Of a DNA stretch of 64,000 nucleotides, positions 22,503 to 31,884 are shown piece after piece. A program made the translations under genes and the position numbers. The stretch's first letter is position 1; the number at the start of each line of letters is the position of its first letter. The notes beneath the pieces are model-generated. The model saw only the letters and a program-made list of their open reading frames with translations. It did not search any database and was not told where the DNA came from. Source of the stretch: Azospirillum soli (GTDB lineage: Bacteria; Pseudomonadota; Alphaproteobacteria; Azospirillales; Azospirillaceae); NCBI RefSeq assembly GCF_017876165.1, contig NZ_JAGINQ010000002.1, forward strand, positions 310,001 through 374,000, in the 5' to 3' direction.

Positions 22503-24038
22503 TTATCCGGCAACGAACCAGCCGGGCGAGACCTGATCCGGCGGCAGCCCGGCCAGCAGGACCGAGGAGCCGTCGGAGAAGGTCGCCAGGGTGCCGCCCA
22601 GCTGTTCCGAGAGGACGTGCGTCAACCCGCCGGTCATCAGAACAAGGTCGCCTTCCGCGCCGTTGAAGTCGCTCACCAGATCGGTGCCGCCGCCCGGCGC
22701 GAAGACGAAGACATCGGCACCGCGCCCGCCCACGAGCGTGTCGTTGCCGGATTCCCCCAGCAGCCAGTCCACGCCTGATCCGCCGAAGGTCAGGTCATTG
22801 CCGCCGCCACCCAGAAGCTGGTCGCCCAGGTCGTTGGAGATCGTCTGTGGCGTCAGACGGAAAACGTCGCCATCGAAGTCGGTCAGGTAGAGGTTGCCGC
22901 GCGCGTCCTCACCGAAGGAGGTCGGCTGGTCGATGCTGCCGGCATCGGTCACGATCTGCCGGGTGCGCTCCGTCGCCAACCATGAAACGCCGTTGTTCTG
23001 AAGCGTCCAGACCCGGGCCGAACCAAAGTCGGCAAAGAAATATTGACCGTGAAGCCCCTCGCTCTCGCCCCGGTAGACGTATCCGCCGGTGATCGAGGTC
23101 CCGGAAGCGTGGCCATAAACGTGGATGGGCGGGATCGCCGCGCCGCCGGTCAACGGCCCCGGCGCGAAGGGCTCTAACCCCTCCAATACGCGCCAGCCAT
23201 AGTTGGCGCCGGGCGCACCGAGATCGATCTCCTCCCAGGCGTTCTGACCGACATCAGCGATGAAAAAATCGCCCAAGCCACGGTCGAAGCTTGCTCGCCA
23301 TGGATTGCGCAGGCCGTAGGCCCAGACTTCGGCCGCCCCACCACCGCTGGCGAACGGATTGTCGGCCGGGATGGCGTAGTTCCGCGCGGGATCGGCCGGA
23401 AAGGCGTCGGCGTTCACGTCCAGGCGCAGAATCTTACCCAGCAGGCTGTTCGTGTTCTGCGCGTTGTTGAACGGGTCGCCGCCTCCGCCCCCATCACCAA
23501 GCCCGGCGTAGAGGAACCCGTCGGGCCCGAAACCAAGCCAGCCGCCCTTGTGGTTGGTGAGGCCGTCCGGCTGATCGACCGCGAGGACCAGTTGCGCGCT
23601 GGCGGGATCGGCTTGGTTCGCCGATGGGGCTGCCTGATAACGGCGGATTTCCGTATCGCCGTTGACGTTGTTCAGGGTCACGTAGAACAGGCCGTTCCTG
23701 GCAAAGGCCGGGTGAAAGGCAAGGCCGAGCAGCCCCTGTTCCCCTGGCGCGGCGATCTCGGCCGAGAGGTTCAGAAAAGCCTGCGGCAGGATCTGGCCCG
23801 TGGACAGGTCGAGGATGTCGATCCGGCCGGTCTTTCCGACAATGAACAGGCGGGACGCATCGCCGGGAGGTGCCGTGGCGAAAAGCGGCTGATCCAGTCC
23901 CGTGGCCACGCGGTTGGCTGTGATGCCGGTGATCTGCGCCTGTGGGCCTTGCGGGTTGAAGCCATAGATCAGGTCGGACTCACTTCCGCCCTGAAGGAGG
24001 TTGGCACCATCGTCGCCGACCAACAGCCGCGTGGCCAT
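22503..24038 (-). CDS. PQQ-type sugar dehydrogenase (soluble aldose/sorbosone dehydrogenase fold) with C-terminal RTX repeats
   Basis: 511 residues. Residues ~35-400 form a six-bladed GDH/L-sorbosone dehydrogenase propeller (ANRVATGLDQPLFATAPPGD, GEQGLLGLAFHPAF, NHKGGWLGFGPDGFLYAGLGDGGGGGDP, YGLRNPWRASFD). The C-terminal ~100 residues hold RTX nonapeptides (GGGGNDLTFGGSGVDWLLGESGNDTLVGGRGADVF) followed by a terminal segment typical of type I secretion. A short RTX-like piece (GDDGANLLQGGSESDLIYGF) is also at the N-terminus. There is no Sec signal, so export by a type I system is inferred. The start at 24038 follows GGAGGATCCCGTG. Confidence 0.87.
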   Translation of the reverse strand: MATRLLVGDDGANLLQGGSESDLIYGFNPQGPQAQITGITANRVATGLDQPLFATAPPGDASRLFIVGKTGRIDILDLSTGQILPQAFLNLSAEIAAPGEQGLLGLAFHPAFARNGLFYVTLNNVNGDTEIRRYQAAPSANQADPASAQLVLAVDQPDGLTNHKGGWLGFGPDGFLYAGLGDGGGGGDPFNNAQNTNSLLGKILRLDVNADAFPADPARNYAIPADNPFASGGGAAEVWAYGLRNPWRASFDRGLGDFFIADVGQNAWEEIDLGAPGANYGWRVLEGLEPFAPGPLTGGAAIPPIHVYGHASGTSITGGYVYRGESEGLHGQYFFADFGSARVWTLQNNGVSWLATERTRQIVTDAGSIDQPTSFGEDARGNLYLTDFDGDVFRLTPQTISNDLGDQLLGGGGNDLTFGGSGVDWLLGESGNDTLVGGRGADVFVFAPGGGTDLVSDFNGAEGDLVLMTGGLTHVLSEQLGGTLATFSDGSSVLLAGLPPDQVSPGWFVAG

Positions 24039-24088
24039 CACGGGATCCTCCGCAGAGTGTCCATCCCGTATGAACATCCGCGGCAACG

Positions 24089-24115
24089 AAAAAGCGCCAA
24101 GGTTTCCCCCGGCGC
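24089..24115 (-). terminator. Intrinsic terminator of the his-hit operon
   Basis: On the minus strand GCGCC and GGCGC (24111-24115 / 24094-24098) form a hairpin followed by TTTTT (24093-24089). It lies downstream of the HIT gene and upstream of the sugar dehydrogenase start. Confidence 0.6.
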
Positions 24116-24157
24116 CCCAAACTCTCTCGGCAATGTTTCACGTGGATCGTTGCACGA

Positions 24158-24526
24158 TCACGCCTTGGCGAGCATCCGTCCCAGGTCGCGGCCGGCGAAG
24201 ACGTGGATGTGGAGGTGCGGAACCTCCTGATGCGCGTCCGCACCGCAGTTCGACAGGATGCGGTAACCGGGCTCGACGGCGCCGGCCTGACGGGCCACCT
24301 CGCCGACGGCGCGGAACAGGCCGGCAATCTCGGCCTCCGACGCCTTGGCGGTGAAGTCGTCCATGTCCACGTACGGGCCCTTCGGGATCACCAGGATGTG
24401 GGTCGGGGCCTGCGGGTTAATGTCGTGGAAGGCCAGGGCGTGCTCGGTCTCCATGACCTTCTTGCACGGGATCTCGCCGCGCAGGATGCGGGCGAAGATG
24501 TTGTTCGGATCGTAGGTCTTGGCCAT
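24158..24526 (-). CDS. HIT family protein (HinT-like purine nucleoside phosphoramidase)
   Basis: 122 residues. It begins MAKTYDPNNIFARILRGEIPCKKV and ends with the histidine triad HLHIHVFAG (His-x-His-x-His). Characterised HinT proteins hydrolyse AMP-lysine and other phosphoramidates. It follows hisE by 24 bp, and a 122-residue HIT-like ORF in this position is known in A. brasilense. It therefore belongs to the his transcript and supports the genus assignment. Confidence 0.94.
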   Translation of the reverse strand: MAKTYDPNNIFARILRGEIPCKKVMETEHALAFHDINPQAPTHILVIPKGPYVDMDDFTAKASEAEIAGLFRAVGEVARQAGAVEPGYRILSNCGADAHQEVPHLHIHVFAGRDLGRMLAKA

Positions 24527-24540
24527 CTCGCTATCCCCCG

Positions 24541-24555
24541 TCTAAGGTTCTTAGG
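24541..24555 (+). repeat. 15-bp element at the hisE stop (copy 1)
   Basis: TCTAAGGTTCTTAGG, itself a CTAAG/CTTAG mini-hairpin, covers the hisE stop codon. The identical 15-mer lies on the opposite strand at 27627-27641, covering the hisB stop. Confidence 0.85.
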
Positions 24556-24889
24556 CTTTGCGCGCCTTCTTTTCGGCGATGCCGCTGGTGCCCTCGCGCT
24601 GGGCCAGCTTTTCCCACACCTCGGCCGGTTCCAGCCCGGCGTCGGCCCACAGCACCATCAGGTGGTAGAGCAGGTCCGCCGATTCCGAGGCGAGCGCCGC
24701 CTTGTCGCCCTGCACCGCTTCCAGGATGGCCTCGACCGCCTCTTCGCCGACCTTCTGGGCGATTTTGGAGGTGCCCCGGCTGAACAGCTTGGCGGTGTAC
24801 GAGCTTTCCGGATCGCCGCCCTTGCGCGACAGCACCGTCGCGTAAAGGCGGTCGAGAACCTCAGCGCTGAGCTTCGTATCCTCAGCCAT
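24551..24889 (-). CDS. hisE: Phosphoribosyl-ATP diphosphatase
   Basis: 112 residues. Second step of histidine synthesis (PR-ATP to PR-AMP). MazG-like fold with [30 protein letters not shown] (metal-binding EE) and [14 protein letters not shown]. It overlaps the hisF end by 8 bp. Its TAA stop is inside a 15-bp palindromic element shared with the hisB stop. Confidence 0.95.
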   Translation of the reverse strand: MAEDTKLSAEVLDRLYATVLSRKGGDPESSYTAKLFSRGTSKIAQKVGEEAVEAILEAVQGDKAALASESADLLYHLMVLWADAGLEPAEVWEKLAQREGTSGIAEKKARKA

Positions 24890-25667
24890 GGGCCATCTCC
24901 ACACCGCGCGCCGGGCGCACGGGGATGCCGGCCTCGGCGAGCGCCGCCTTGGCCTGACCGATGGTGTAGGTGCCGAAGTGGAAAATGGAGGCCGCCAGCA
25001 CCGCCGTGGCGTGGCCCTCGCGGATGCCTTCCACCAGATGGTCCAGCGTGCCGACGCCGCCGGAGGCGATGACGGGGATGCGCAAGGAATCCGCCACCTT
25101 GCGGGTGAGGGCGAGGTCAAAGCCGCTCTTGGTGCCGTCGCGATCCATGGAGGTCAGCAGGATCTCGCCGGCCCCGTAAGATTCCATGCGCTTGGCCCAC
25201 TCCACGGCGTCGATGCCCGTGGCCTTGCGGCCGCCGTGGGTGAAGATCTCCCAACGGCCCGGTTCCACCTGCTTGGCGTCGATGGCGACGACGATGCACT
25301 GGGCGCCGAACTTCTCGGCGGCTTCCTGCACGAACTCCGGCCGGTGGATGGCGGCGGTGTTGATCGACACCTTATCGGCCCCGGCCAGCAGCAGCTTGCG
25401 GATGTCCTCCACCGCGCGCACGCCGCCGCCGACGGTCAGCGGCATGAACACCTGCTCGGCGGTGCGGCGCACCACGTCGTAGATGGTGTCGCGGTTCTCG
25501 TGGCTGGCCGTGATGTCCAGGAAGGTCAGCTCGTCCGCACCTTCGCGGTCATAGACGCGGGCCTGCTCCACGGGGTCGCCGGCGTCCACCAGATCGACGA
25601 AGTTGACCCCCTTCACCACCCGGCCGTCCTTGACGTCCAGGCAGGGGATGACGCGCATCTTCAGCAT
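24882..25667 (-). CDS. hisF: Imidazole glycerol phosphate synthase cyclase subunit
   Basis: 261-residue TIM barrel that, with HisH, converts PRFAR to IGP and AICAR. Signature [20 protein letters not shown] with the catalytic Asp, and VVAIDAKQV near residue 130. It starts at 25667 (MLKMRV...), overlapping the hisA stop by one base (TGATG); the ATG three codons later is an alternative. It ends 8 bp inside hisE. Confidence 0.96.
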   Translation of the reverse strand: MLKMRVIPCLDVKDGRVVKGVNFVDLVDAGDPVEQARVYDREGADELTFLDITASHENRDTIYDVVRRTAEQVFMPLTVGGGVRAVEDIRKLLLAGADKVSINTAAIHRPEFVQEAAEKFGAQCIVVAIDAKQVEPGRWEIFTHGGRKATGIDAVEWAKRMESYGAGEILLTSMDRDGTKSGFDLALTRKVADSLRIPVIASGGVGTLDHLVEGIREGHATAVLAASIFHFGTYTIGQAKAALAEAGIPVRPARGVEMAHG

Positions 25668-26416
25668 CAGGCGGCATCCCCGGAGACAGGGGCGGCGGAC
25701 AGCAGCTCCAGCGCCGCCGCCGGGTCGATGCGCCCGTCGTACAGCGCGCGGCCGCAGATGACGCCTTCGATGCCCGTGTGCTCTTCCTTCTTCAGTGCAA
25801 CCAGATCGTCGATGGACGACACGCCGCCGGACGCGATGACCGGCGTGGTCAGGTGGAAGGCCAAGTCGGATGTGGCCTCGACGTTCACGCCGCCCATGGC
25901 GCCGTCGCGGTTGATGTCGGTGTAGATGATGGCCGCGACGCCGCAATCCTCGAACTTCAGCGCCAGATCCAGCGCCTTGATGTTGGAGGTCTCGGCCCAG
26001 CCGGCGACGGCGACGTAGCCTTCACGGGCGTCGATGCCCACGGCGACCTTGCCGGGGAATTCCTTGCAGGCTTCCTTGACCAGCTCCGGCTCGCGTAGCG
26101 CGACCGTGCCCAGGATGACGCGGCTGACGCCTTTGTCCAGCCACATGCCGATGGTCTTCAGGTCGCGGATGCCGCCGCCCAGCTGCACCGGGATGTTGAC
26201 CGCGCCCAGGATGCGCTCCACCGCCTGACCGTTGACCGGCTTGCCCTCGAAGGCGCCGTTGAGGTCGACGAGGTGCAGCCACTCGAACCCCTGGCTCTGG
26301 AACAGGCGGGCCTGCTCGGCGGGATCGGTGTTGAAGACGGTGGCCTGGCTCATCTCGCCGCGCAGAAGCCGAACGCAGGCACCGTCCTTGAGGTCGATGG
26401 CGGGGTAAATGATCAT
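25667..26416 (-). CDS. hisA: Phosphoribosylformimino-5-aminoimidazole carboxamide ribotide isomerase
   Basis: 249-residue TIM barrel isomerase (ProFAR to PRFAR). It opens [20 protein letters not shown] with the catalytic Asp8; [12 protein letters not shown] carries the second catalytic Asp. Coupled to hisF downstream (1-bp overlap) and to the GNAT gene upstream (4-bp overlap). Confidence 0.96.
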   Translation of the reverse strand: MIIYPAIDLKDGACVRLLRGEMSQATVFNTDPAEQARLFQSQGFEWLHLVDLNGAFEGKPVNGQAVERILGAVNIPVQLGGGIRDLKTIGMWLDKGVSRVILGTVALREPELVKEACKEFPGKVAVGIDAREGYVAVAGWAETSNIKALDLALKFEDCGVAAIIYTDINRDGAMGGVNVEATSDLAFHLTTPVIASGGVSSIDDLVALKKEEHTGIEGVICGRALYDGRIDPAAALELLSAAPVSGDAA

Positions 26417-26961
26417 CGCGGTGTCTCGTCCTGTGCGTTGTCCGGGGAGAGCTCTTTCACATAGAAATGTCCGGCAAGCCTTTTGCCGTCCACGAGCGCA
26501 TAGAAGGGATGCGTCCCCCAGCGCTTGAACCCGAGGTCTTCGTAAAGCCGGATGGCGGCGTCCTGCGTCTCGCGCACGTCGAGGTTCAGGATGCGGAAGC
26601 CGCAAGCCCGCGCCTCGTCCTCCACCGCTTGCGTCAACTTCTTGGCCAGCCCGTGGCCGCGCGCCCAGGGGGCGACGAAGTTGGTGGTCAGCGTGGCGGC
26701 GTGGGCCTGCGCCTCGTTGTTGCGCGCCGGCTTCAGCAGCTGGGCCGATCCGGAGATGACGCCGTCGAGCCGCGCCACGAACAGGATGCGCTCCGGCACG
26801 ACCAGAACGCCTTTCCAGTAACGCTCCATGATGTCGCGCGCTGGCGGGGCGACCCAGCCGAAGCCGCCGCCGGCTTTGATGGCGTCGTCGGTGGCGTCGC
26901 ACAGGTCGTGCAGGTCGCCAGTCTTCAGCGTCTCGACGCGCTCGATGGCGATGTCCGCCAT
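26413..26961 (-). CDS. GNAT family N-acetyltransferase inside the his operon
   Basis: 182 residues. Acetyl-CoA-binding motif [34 protein letters not shown] (the RGHGLAKKL loop), then [30 protein letters not shown]. Substrate unknown. The ATG at 26961 lies 2 bp after the hisH stop, and a GTG five codons further upstream is possible. Its tight coupling between hisH and hisA suggests co-expression with histidine synthesis; no catalytic link to the pathway is known. A 9-mer TTGCGTCAA is at 26629. Confidence 0.9.
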   Translation of the reverse strand: MADIAIERVETLKTGDLHDLCDATDDAIKAGGGFGWVAPPARDIMERYWKGVLVVPERILFVARLDGVISGSAQLLKPARNNEAQAHAATLTTNFVAPWARGHGLAKKLTQAVEDEARACGFRILNLDVRETQDAAIRLYEDLGFKRWGTHPFYALVDGKRLAGHFYVKELSPDNAQDETPR

Positions 26962-26963
26962 GC

Positions 26964-27608
26964 TCAGACCCGCCACGTCAGGAAGTTGGCGACCAGCGCC
27001 AGACCAGTGGCTTGACTCTTTTCCGGGTGGAACTGGGTGCCGACCAGATTGTCGCGCCCGACGACCGCGGCGAAGGGGCCGCCGTAATCGGCCGTGGCGA
27101 TCACCTCGTCCGGGCTCTCCACCGCGAAGCGGTAGGAATGGACGAAATAGGCGTGCGCGCCCTCCGGCAGGTTCGCCAGGATCGGGTGCCGGTGGCGGAC
27201 GTTCAGCTCGTTCCAGCCCATGTGCGGGATCTTCAGCGTGGGATCGCTGGGCTCCAGCTTCACCACCTCGCCCTTGATCCAGCCGAGCCCTTCGGTGACG
27301 CCGAACTCGCGCCCGCGCTCGGCCATCAGCTGCATGCCGACGCAGATACCCAGGAAGGGACGGGCCTTCTGGTGCACCACCTCCTCCAGAGCGTCGAGCA
27401 TGCCGGGGACTTCCGACAGGCCGCGCTTGCAGTCGGCGAAGGCGCCGACGCCCGGCAGCACCACGCGGTCGGCCTTGCGCACCGCGTCGGCGTCGGAGGT
27501 CACCAGAATCTGGGCGGAGGCGCCGGACTCCGCCGCCGCGCGCTCCAGCGCCTTGGCAGCGGAACGCAGGTTGCCGGAGCCGTAATCGATCAGCGCAACG
27601 GTTTCCAT
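26964..27608 (-). CDS. hisH: Imidazole glycerol phosphate synthase glutaminase subunit
   Basis: 214-residue class I glutamine amidotransferase feeding ammonia to HisF. Catalytic Cys is in [11 protein letters not shown], and the His/Glu pair is in [10 protein letters not shown]. It starts [21 protein letters not shown]. It lies 28 bp downstream of hisB. Confidence 0.96.
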   Translation of the reverse strand: METVALIDYGSGNLRSAAKALERAAAESGASAQILVTSDADAVRKADRVVLPGVGAFADCKRGLSEVPGMLDALEEVVHQKARPFLGICVGMQLMAERGREFGVTEGLGWIKGEVVKLEPSDPTLKIPHMGWNELNVRHRHPILANLPEGAHAYFVHSYRFAVESPDEVIATADYGGPFAAVVGRDNLVGTQFHPEKSQATGLALVANFLTWRV

Positions 27609-27626
27609 GATCTCGGAAAGCCTTGT

Positions 27627-27641
27627 CCTAAGAACCTTAGA
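27627..27641 (-). repeat. 15-bp element at the hisB stop (copy 2)
   Basis: Minus strand TCTAAGGTTCTTAGG, containing the hisB TAA stop. It is an exact inverted copy of 24541-24555, 3.1 kb away. Confidence 0.85.
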
Positions 27642-28260
27642 GGGAGCCGCCCAGCGTGCCCTTGGTGGAGGGAACGGCGTCGCGCTTGCGCGGGTCGATC
27701 TCGATGGCGGCGCGCACCGCGCGGGCGAGCGCCTTGTAGCAGCTCTCCACGATGTGGTGGTTGTTCTCGCCGTACAGGCATTCGACATGCAGCGTCACGC
27801 CGGCCGCCATGGCGAAGGCCTGGAACCATTCGCGGAACAGCTCGGTGTCCATGTCGCCGATCTTGTCGCGGCTGAAGGACACCTTCCAGATCAGATAGGG
27901 CCGGTTGGAGAAGTCCAGCGCCACGCGGGTCAGCGTCTCGTCCATCGGCACATAGGCGCTGCCGTAGCGCTGGATGCCCTTGCGGTCGCCCAGAGCCTTC
28001 GCCACCGCCTGACCGATGGCGATGCCCGTGTCCTCGGTCGTGTGGTGATAATCGATGTGCAGGTCGCCGTCCGCCAGGACCGTCAGGTCCATCAGGCTGT
28101 GCCGGGACAGCTGTTCCAGCATGTGGTCGAGGAAGCCGACGCCCGTCTTCACGTCATAGACGCCGGTGCCGTCCAGGTTCACGGCCACGCGGATGCGGGT
28201 TTCGGTGGTGTTCCGCTCGATCGAGGCGCGGCGGACGCCATTGGCAGGGCTCTGGTCCAT
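27637..28260 (-). CDS. hisB: Imidazoleglycerol-phosphate dehydratase
   Basis: 207-residue monofunctional dehydratase (no fused phosphatase). Two copies of the metal-binding motif: [16 protein letters not shown] with [16 protein letters not shown], and [16 protein letters not shown]. It is the promoter-proximal gene of the leftward hisB-hisH-gnat-hisA-hisF-hisE-hit operon. The 135-bp gap to the divergent lipoprotein gene should hold the promoters of both. Confidence 0.97.
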   Translation of the reverse strand: MDQSPANGVRRASIERNTTETRIRVAVNLDGTGVYDVKTGVGFLDHMLEQLSRHSLMDLTVLADGDLHIDYHHTTEDTGIAIGQAVAKALGDRKGIQRYGSAYVPMDETLTRVALDFSNRPYLIWKVSFSRDKIGDMDTELFREWFQAFAMAAGVTLHVECLYGENNHHIVESCYKALARAVRAAIEIDPRKRDAVPSTKGTLGGSL

Positions 28261-28395
28261 GAAATCGGTATTTAGCAGGAAGCGCCCGCACGCGCCAGCG
28301 GTGCATCCCCGGATTCGTCTATGACCGGTCCGACGATTGCCGTACATGCGTGTGCAGGTTATGGTTTTATGCACGCAACACGCGCATAACCCGAT

Positions 28396-29826
28396 ATGAT
28401 CCCCTCGCGACGCTTTTTCCCGGCCTTGGCGGCCGCTCTCCTGCTGGCCTCCTGCGCTTCTCTCGACGCGCTGCCGGAACCGAAACCGTCCGCTCCGGTC
28501 GCGCGCGGCTCGACCGAACCGGTGCGTTTCGGAGAGTTGTCGCTGGGCTCCATGCGCCGGGGCATGACCATCGGGCGCTACATCTGGGACATCGACTGCG
28601 CGCCGCCCTACGAGGATGTCTATTGGACCAGCGGGCGGAACCTGCACGAGAACTCCACCTTTGCGGAGCGCTTCGCCGAGGTGTTGACCGACGCTGGCTT
28701 CGACGTTGCCGGCCGTCTCGGCGGAACGATGGAAGCCGACGCCGACCGCAAGCGGGCGCGCTACGTCGTCCAAGGCGACCTGCGCGACGTGCGGCTGGAG
28801 CTGTGCCACCGCAAGCACTGGCTGACCGGCAGTGGAAAGGGCATTTCCGGCACCGGCAACCTGCGCGTGGACTGGTCGGTGTTCGACGCGGACACGGGGC
28901 AGCTCGCCCACCGCGTCACCACCACGGGCGTGGCTCGCAAGGAGGCCGGCGTGCCGCAAGGCAACGTGATGCTCATCGAGGAAGCCTTCTCCACGGCGGC
29001 GGCGGCGCTGGCCGCCGACCCCGGCTTCCGGGCGGTCCTGTCGCGCGGCGGGGTGGTGGAGCCGAGCGGCCTTGCGTCAACCGTGTCAACGGCGTCAACT
29101 CCCGCTCCGGTTCCGGAAGGCGGTGCGTCAACCGGCCCCGCGCCGCTTTCACCGCCCCCGCGCGGCTCCGTGATCATTGCCTCTCCCGCCGCGGCCCAGG
29201 ATTTCGTCGACGATCCCACCGCCCGCGCCTCGGCCGCGACCGTGCGCGTGGGGGAGGGCAGGGGCGTCGTCATCGGCGACGCGGACGGGCAATCGGTGAT
29301 CCTGACCGCCGTGGCCGCTATTGACACAACTGTCAACATCCGCCCGGCGCAGGGTGTGACACTTGACGGTGCGGTCGTGGCGCGCGACGCGCTCAGCGGG
29401 CTGGCGCTGGTCCGCGTCCCGGCGCGTCTGACCGCCATGCCCGTGCGGTCCGGCGGTCCTGCGGTCAGCGAGCCCGTCACCGCCGTCCTCAAGGGCGGGG
29501 ACGAGGCGGCATCGGGCATCGTGGCTGCCTTGCGTCCAGACCTGCGCATGGGCCTCGACCTCCTCCAGGCCGATCTGACCGGGCCGGATCCGGCGCTCGG
29601 CGACCCGCTGGTGGATGATGCCGGCAGCCTTCTGGGTCTCGCCATGGCACCCCGGCCGCTCGGCGGGGTGTCGGCGCACGGGCTGGCCGCTTTCGTCCCG
29701 GTGGGGGAGGCGTTGAGGCGCATGGGCGTGCGGTTGACGGGCGCGCGGTTGACACAAGCGGCACCCCAAAGGGCGAAGCCCGGACCCGACGTCAGGCTTG
29801 ACGGGAACCGCCGTCCCCCCACATAG
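28396..29826 (+). CDS. Lipoprotein with degenerate trypsin-like domain (probable pseudo-protease)
   Basis: 476 residues. Signal peptide with lipobox LLASC (Cys20). Residues ~45-220 are an uncharacterised domain ([22 protein letters not shown] ... [19 protein letters not shown]). A Ser/Thr/Pro-rich linker follows at ~222-256, then residues ~280-440 with a trypsin-like layout. The catalytic positions are replaced: the His box reads ILTAVAAI (302-309), the Asp box [11 protein letters not shown] (331-341) and the Ser box [11 protein letters not shown] (400-410). The gene is rich in GTCAA/TTGAC words. It lies 75 bp upstream of hslV on the same strand. The envelope role is unknown; the protease-fold call is from pattern only. 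Confidence 0.72.
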   Translation: MIPSRRFFPALAAALLLASCASLDALPEPKPSAPVARGSTEPVRFGELSLGSMRRGMTIGRYIWDIDCAPPYEDVYWTSGRNLHENSTFAERFAEVLTDAGFDVAGRLGGTMEADADRKRARYVVQGDLRDVRLELCHRKHWLTGSGKGISGTGNLRVDWSVFDADTGQLAHRVTTTGVARKEAGVPQGNVMLIEEAFSTAAAALAADPGFRAVLSRGGVVEPSGLASTVSTASTPAPVPEGGASTGPAPLSPPPRGSVIIASPAAAQDFVDDPTARASAATVRVGEGRGVVIGDADGQSVILTAVAAIDTTVNIRPAQGVTLDGAVVARDALSGLALVRVPARLTAMPVRSGGPAVSEPVTAVLKGGDEAASGIVAALRPDLRMGLDLLQADLTGPDPALGDPLVDDAGSLLGLAMAPRPLGGVSAHGLAAFVPVGEALRRMGVRLTGARLTQAAPQRAKPGPDVRLDGNRRPPT

Positions 29827-29901
29827 ACCCGTGTCCCTGTGTGCCTATAAAGGCGTGTTCCTTTCGGGCACGAGGGTTTTGCCCCTTTGAACACGGTCCC
29901 T

Positions 29902-30450
29902 ATGACTTCCCACGATCCCATTCAGTGGCACGGCACCACCATCCTGTCGGTCCGCAAGAACGGCCAGGTGGTGATCGCCGGCGACGGGCAGGTGTCCGTC
30001 GGCCAGACGGTCATGAAATCGAACGCCCGCAAGGTGCGCTGGCTTGCCGGCGGCACCGTGATGGGGGGCTTCGCCGGTGCCACCGCCGACGCCTTGACCC
30101 TGTTCGAACGGCTTGAATCCAAGCTGGAGCAGCACCCCGGCCAGTTGACCCGCGCCTGCGTGGAGATGGCGAAGGACTGGCGCACCGACCGTTACCTGCG
30201 CCGCCTGGAAGCCATGATGGCGGTGGCCGATCGCGAGGTCAGCCTCATCCTGACCGGCAACGGCGACGTGCTGGAACCGGAGGACGGCCTGATCGGCATC
30301 GGCTCCGGCGGGTCCTACGCGCTGTCGGCGGCGCGCGCGCTGGTCGACATCGACGGCATGGACGCGGAGGCCATCGCGCGCAAGGCGATGAAGATCGCCG
30401 CCGGGATCTGCGTCTACACCAACGAAAACGTCACTCTTGAAAAGCTCTGA
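29902..30450 (+). CDS. hslV: ATP-dependent protease HslVU, peptidase subunit HslV
   Basis: 182 residues, threonine peptidase of the proteasome beta family. The nucleophile is the first Thr of [23 protein letters not shown] after a short propeptide ([11 protein letters not shown]), longer than in E. coli but usual in alphaproteobacteria. A TTG at 29887 is an alternative start. The C-terminal part ([11 protein letters not shown]) is conserved and docks into HslU. Followed by hslU after 16 bp. Confidence 0.96.
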   Translation: MTSHDPIQWHGTTILSVRKNGQVVIAGDGQVSVGQTVMKSNARKVRWLAGGTVMGGFAGATADALTLFERLESKLEQHPGQLTRACVEMAKDWRTDRYLRRLEAMMAVADREVSLILTGNGDVLEPEDGLIGIGSGGSYALSAARALVDIDGMDAEAIARKAMKIAAGICVYTNENVTLEKL

Positions 30451-30466
30451 CAGAGGGGCACACGTC

Positions 30467-31783
30467 ATGACCGCCGCCTTCAGCCCCCGCGAGATCGTTT
30501 CCGAACTCGACCGCTACATCGTCGGCCAGCACGAGGCCAAGCGCGCGGTCGCCATCGCGCTGCGCAACCGCTGGCGCCGCCAGCAACTGCCGGAGGGCTT
30601 GCGCGAGGAGGTTCTGCCCAAGAACATCCTGATGATCGGCCCGACCGGCGTCGGCAAGACCGAGATCGCGCGCCGTCTGGCGAAGCTCGCCCAGGCGCCC
30701 TTCCTGAAGATCGAGGCGACCAAGTTCACCGAGGTCGGCTACGTCGGCCGCGACGTGGAGCAGATCGTCCGCGACCTCGTCGAGGCGGCCATCGGCATGA
30801 CCAAGGAGCGCCTGCGCAAGGAGGTCGCCGCCAAGGCCGAGCTGCGCGCCGAGGAGCGCGTCATCGACGCCCTGTGCGGCGACAACGCCAGCGCCGAGAC
30901 GCGGCAGAAGTTCCGCAAGATGCTGCGCGAAGGCTCGCTGAACGACAAGGAGATCGAGGTCCAGGTCGCCGACACCGGCGCCGGCTCCCTGCCGACCTTC
31001 GATGTTCCTGGCATGCCGGGCGCCCAGATGGGCATGCTCAACCTGAACGACATCTTCGGCAAGGCGTTCGGCGGCCGCACCAAGGCCCGCCGCATGACCG
31101 TGGCCGAGAGCTACACCGTTCTGATGGCCGAGGAGTCGGACAAACTTCTGGACCAGGAAAAGGTCGTTTCGGAAGCGATCCAGTCGGTCGAACAGAACGG
31201 CATCGTCTTCCTGGACGAGATTGACAAGATCTCCGCCCGCTCCGACTATAAGGGCGGCGCCGACGTCAGCCGCGAGGGCGTGCAGCGCGACCTGCTGCCG
31301 CTGATCGAGGGCACGACGGTCAGCACCAAGCACGGCGCGGTCAAGACCGACCACATCCTGTTCATCGCGTCCGGCGCCTTCCACCTCGCCAAGCCGTCCG
31401 ACCTGCTGCCGGAGCTGCAAGGCCGCCTGCCGATCCGGGTGGAGCTGAAGGCCCTGACCCAGGACGACTTCAAGCGCATCCTGACCGAGCCGGAAGCGAG
31501 CCTCATCAAGCAGTACAAGGCGCTGATGAAGACCGAGGACGTGGACCTCGTCTTCACCGACGATTCCATCGACGAGCTGGCGCGGCTGGCGGCCGACATC
31601 AACGCCACGGTCGAGAACATCGGCGCCCGCCGCCTGCACACGGTGCTGGAACGCCTGCTGGAGGAGATCAGCTTCACCGCCAGCGACAAGCCCGGCCAGA
31701 CCATCACGATTGACGCAACCTACGTCCGTGAACAGGTCGGCGGTCTGGCGAAGAACGCGGATCTGTCGAAGTTCATCCTGTAA
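30467..31783 (+). CDS. hslU: ATP-dependent protease HslVU, ATPase subunit HslU
   Basis: 438-residue AAA+ unfoldase that feeds HslV. It begins [34 protein letters not shown]. Walker A is GPTGVGKTE, Walker [12 protein letters not shown], then the I-domain insertion and C-terminal [14 protein letters not shown]. The ATG at 30467 has GAGGGG upstream and is preferred to an in-frame TTG ten codons earlier. A TTGACGCAA copy lies in its 3' end (31710). Confidence 0.97.
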   Translation: MTAAFSPREIVSELDRYIVGQHEAKRAVAIALRNRWRRQQLPEGLREEVLPKNILMIGPTGVGKTEIARRLAKLAQAPFLKIEATKFTEVGYVGRDVEQIVRDLVEAAIGMTKERLRKEVAAKAELRAEERVIDALCGDNASAETRQKFRKMLREGSLNDKEIEVQVADTGAGSLPTFDVPGMPGAQMGMLNLNDIFGKAFGGRTKARRMTVAESYTVLMAEESDKLLDQEKVVSEAIQSVEQNGIVFLDEIDKISARSDYKGGADVSREGVQRDLLPLIEGTTVSTKHGAVKTDHILFIASGAFHLAKPSDLLPELQGRLPIRVELKALTQDDFKRILTEPEASLIKQYKALMKTEDVDLVFTDDSIDELARLAADINATVENIGARRLHTVLERLLEEISFTASDKPGQTITIDATYVREQVGGLAKNADLSKFIL

Positions 31784-31793
31784 GGTGAAAGGC

Positions 31794-31878
31794 GCGAGGG
31801 ACACTGTCCCTCGCTCTGCGGGTTCCAAGGGCCCTCCGGCCCTTGGCCGGTGGGTGTGGGAGGGCGGCGCCCTCCCAC
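31794..31878. repeat. Three consecutive hairpins after hslU
   Basis: Palindromes: GCGAGGGACA / TGTCCCTCGC (31794-31814), CCAAGGGCC / GGCCCTTGG (31825-31846) and GTGGGAGGGCG / CGCCCTCCCAC (31856-31878). They fill the gap between convergent hslU and the CoA-transferase B gene. No T-run; they may act as transcript ends or REP-like elements. Confidence 0.8.
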
Positions 31879-31884
31879 GAACTC

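Noticed and set aside
24134..24149. TGTTTCACGTGGATCG, a third parS-like sequence
   Set aside because: Only one half-site is intact (13 of 16 bases overall), too weak to call a ParB site.
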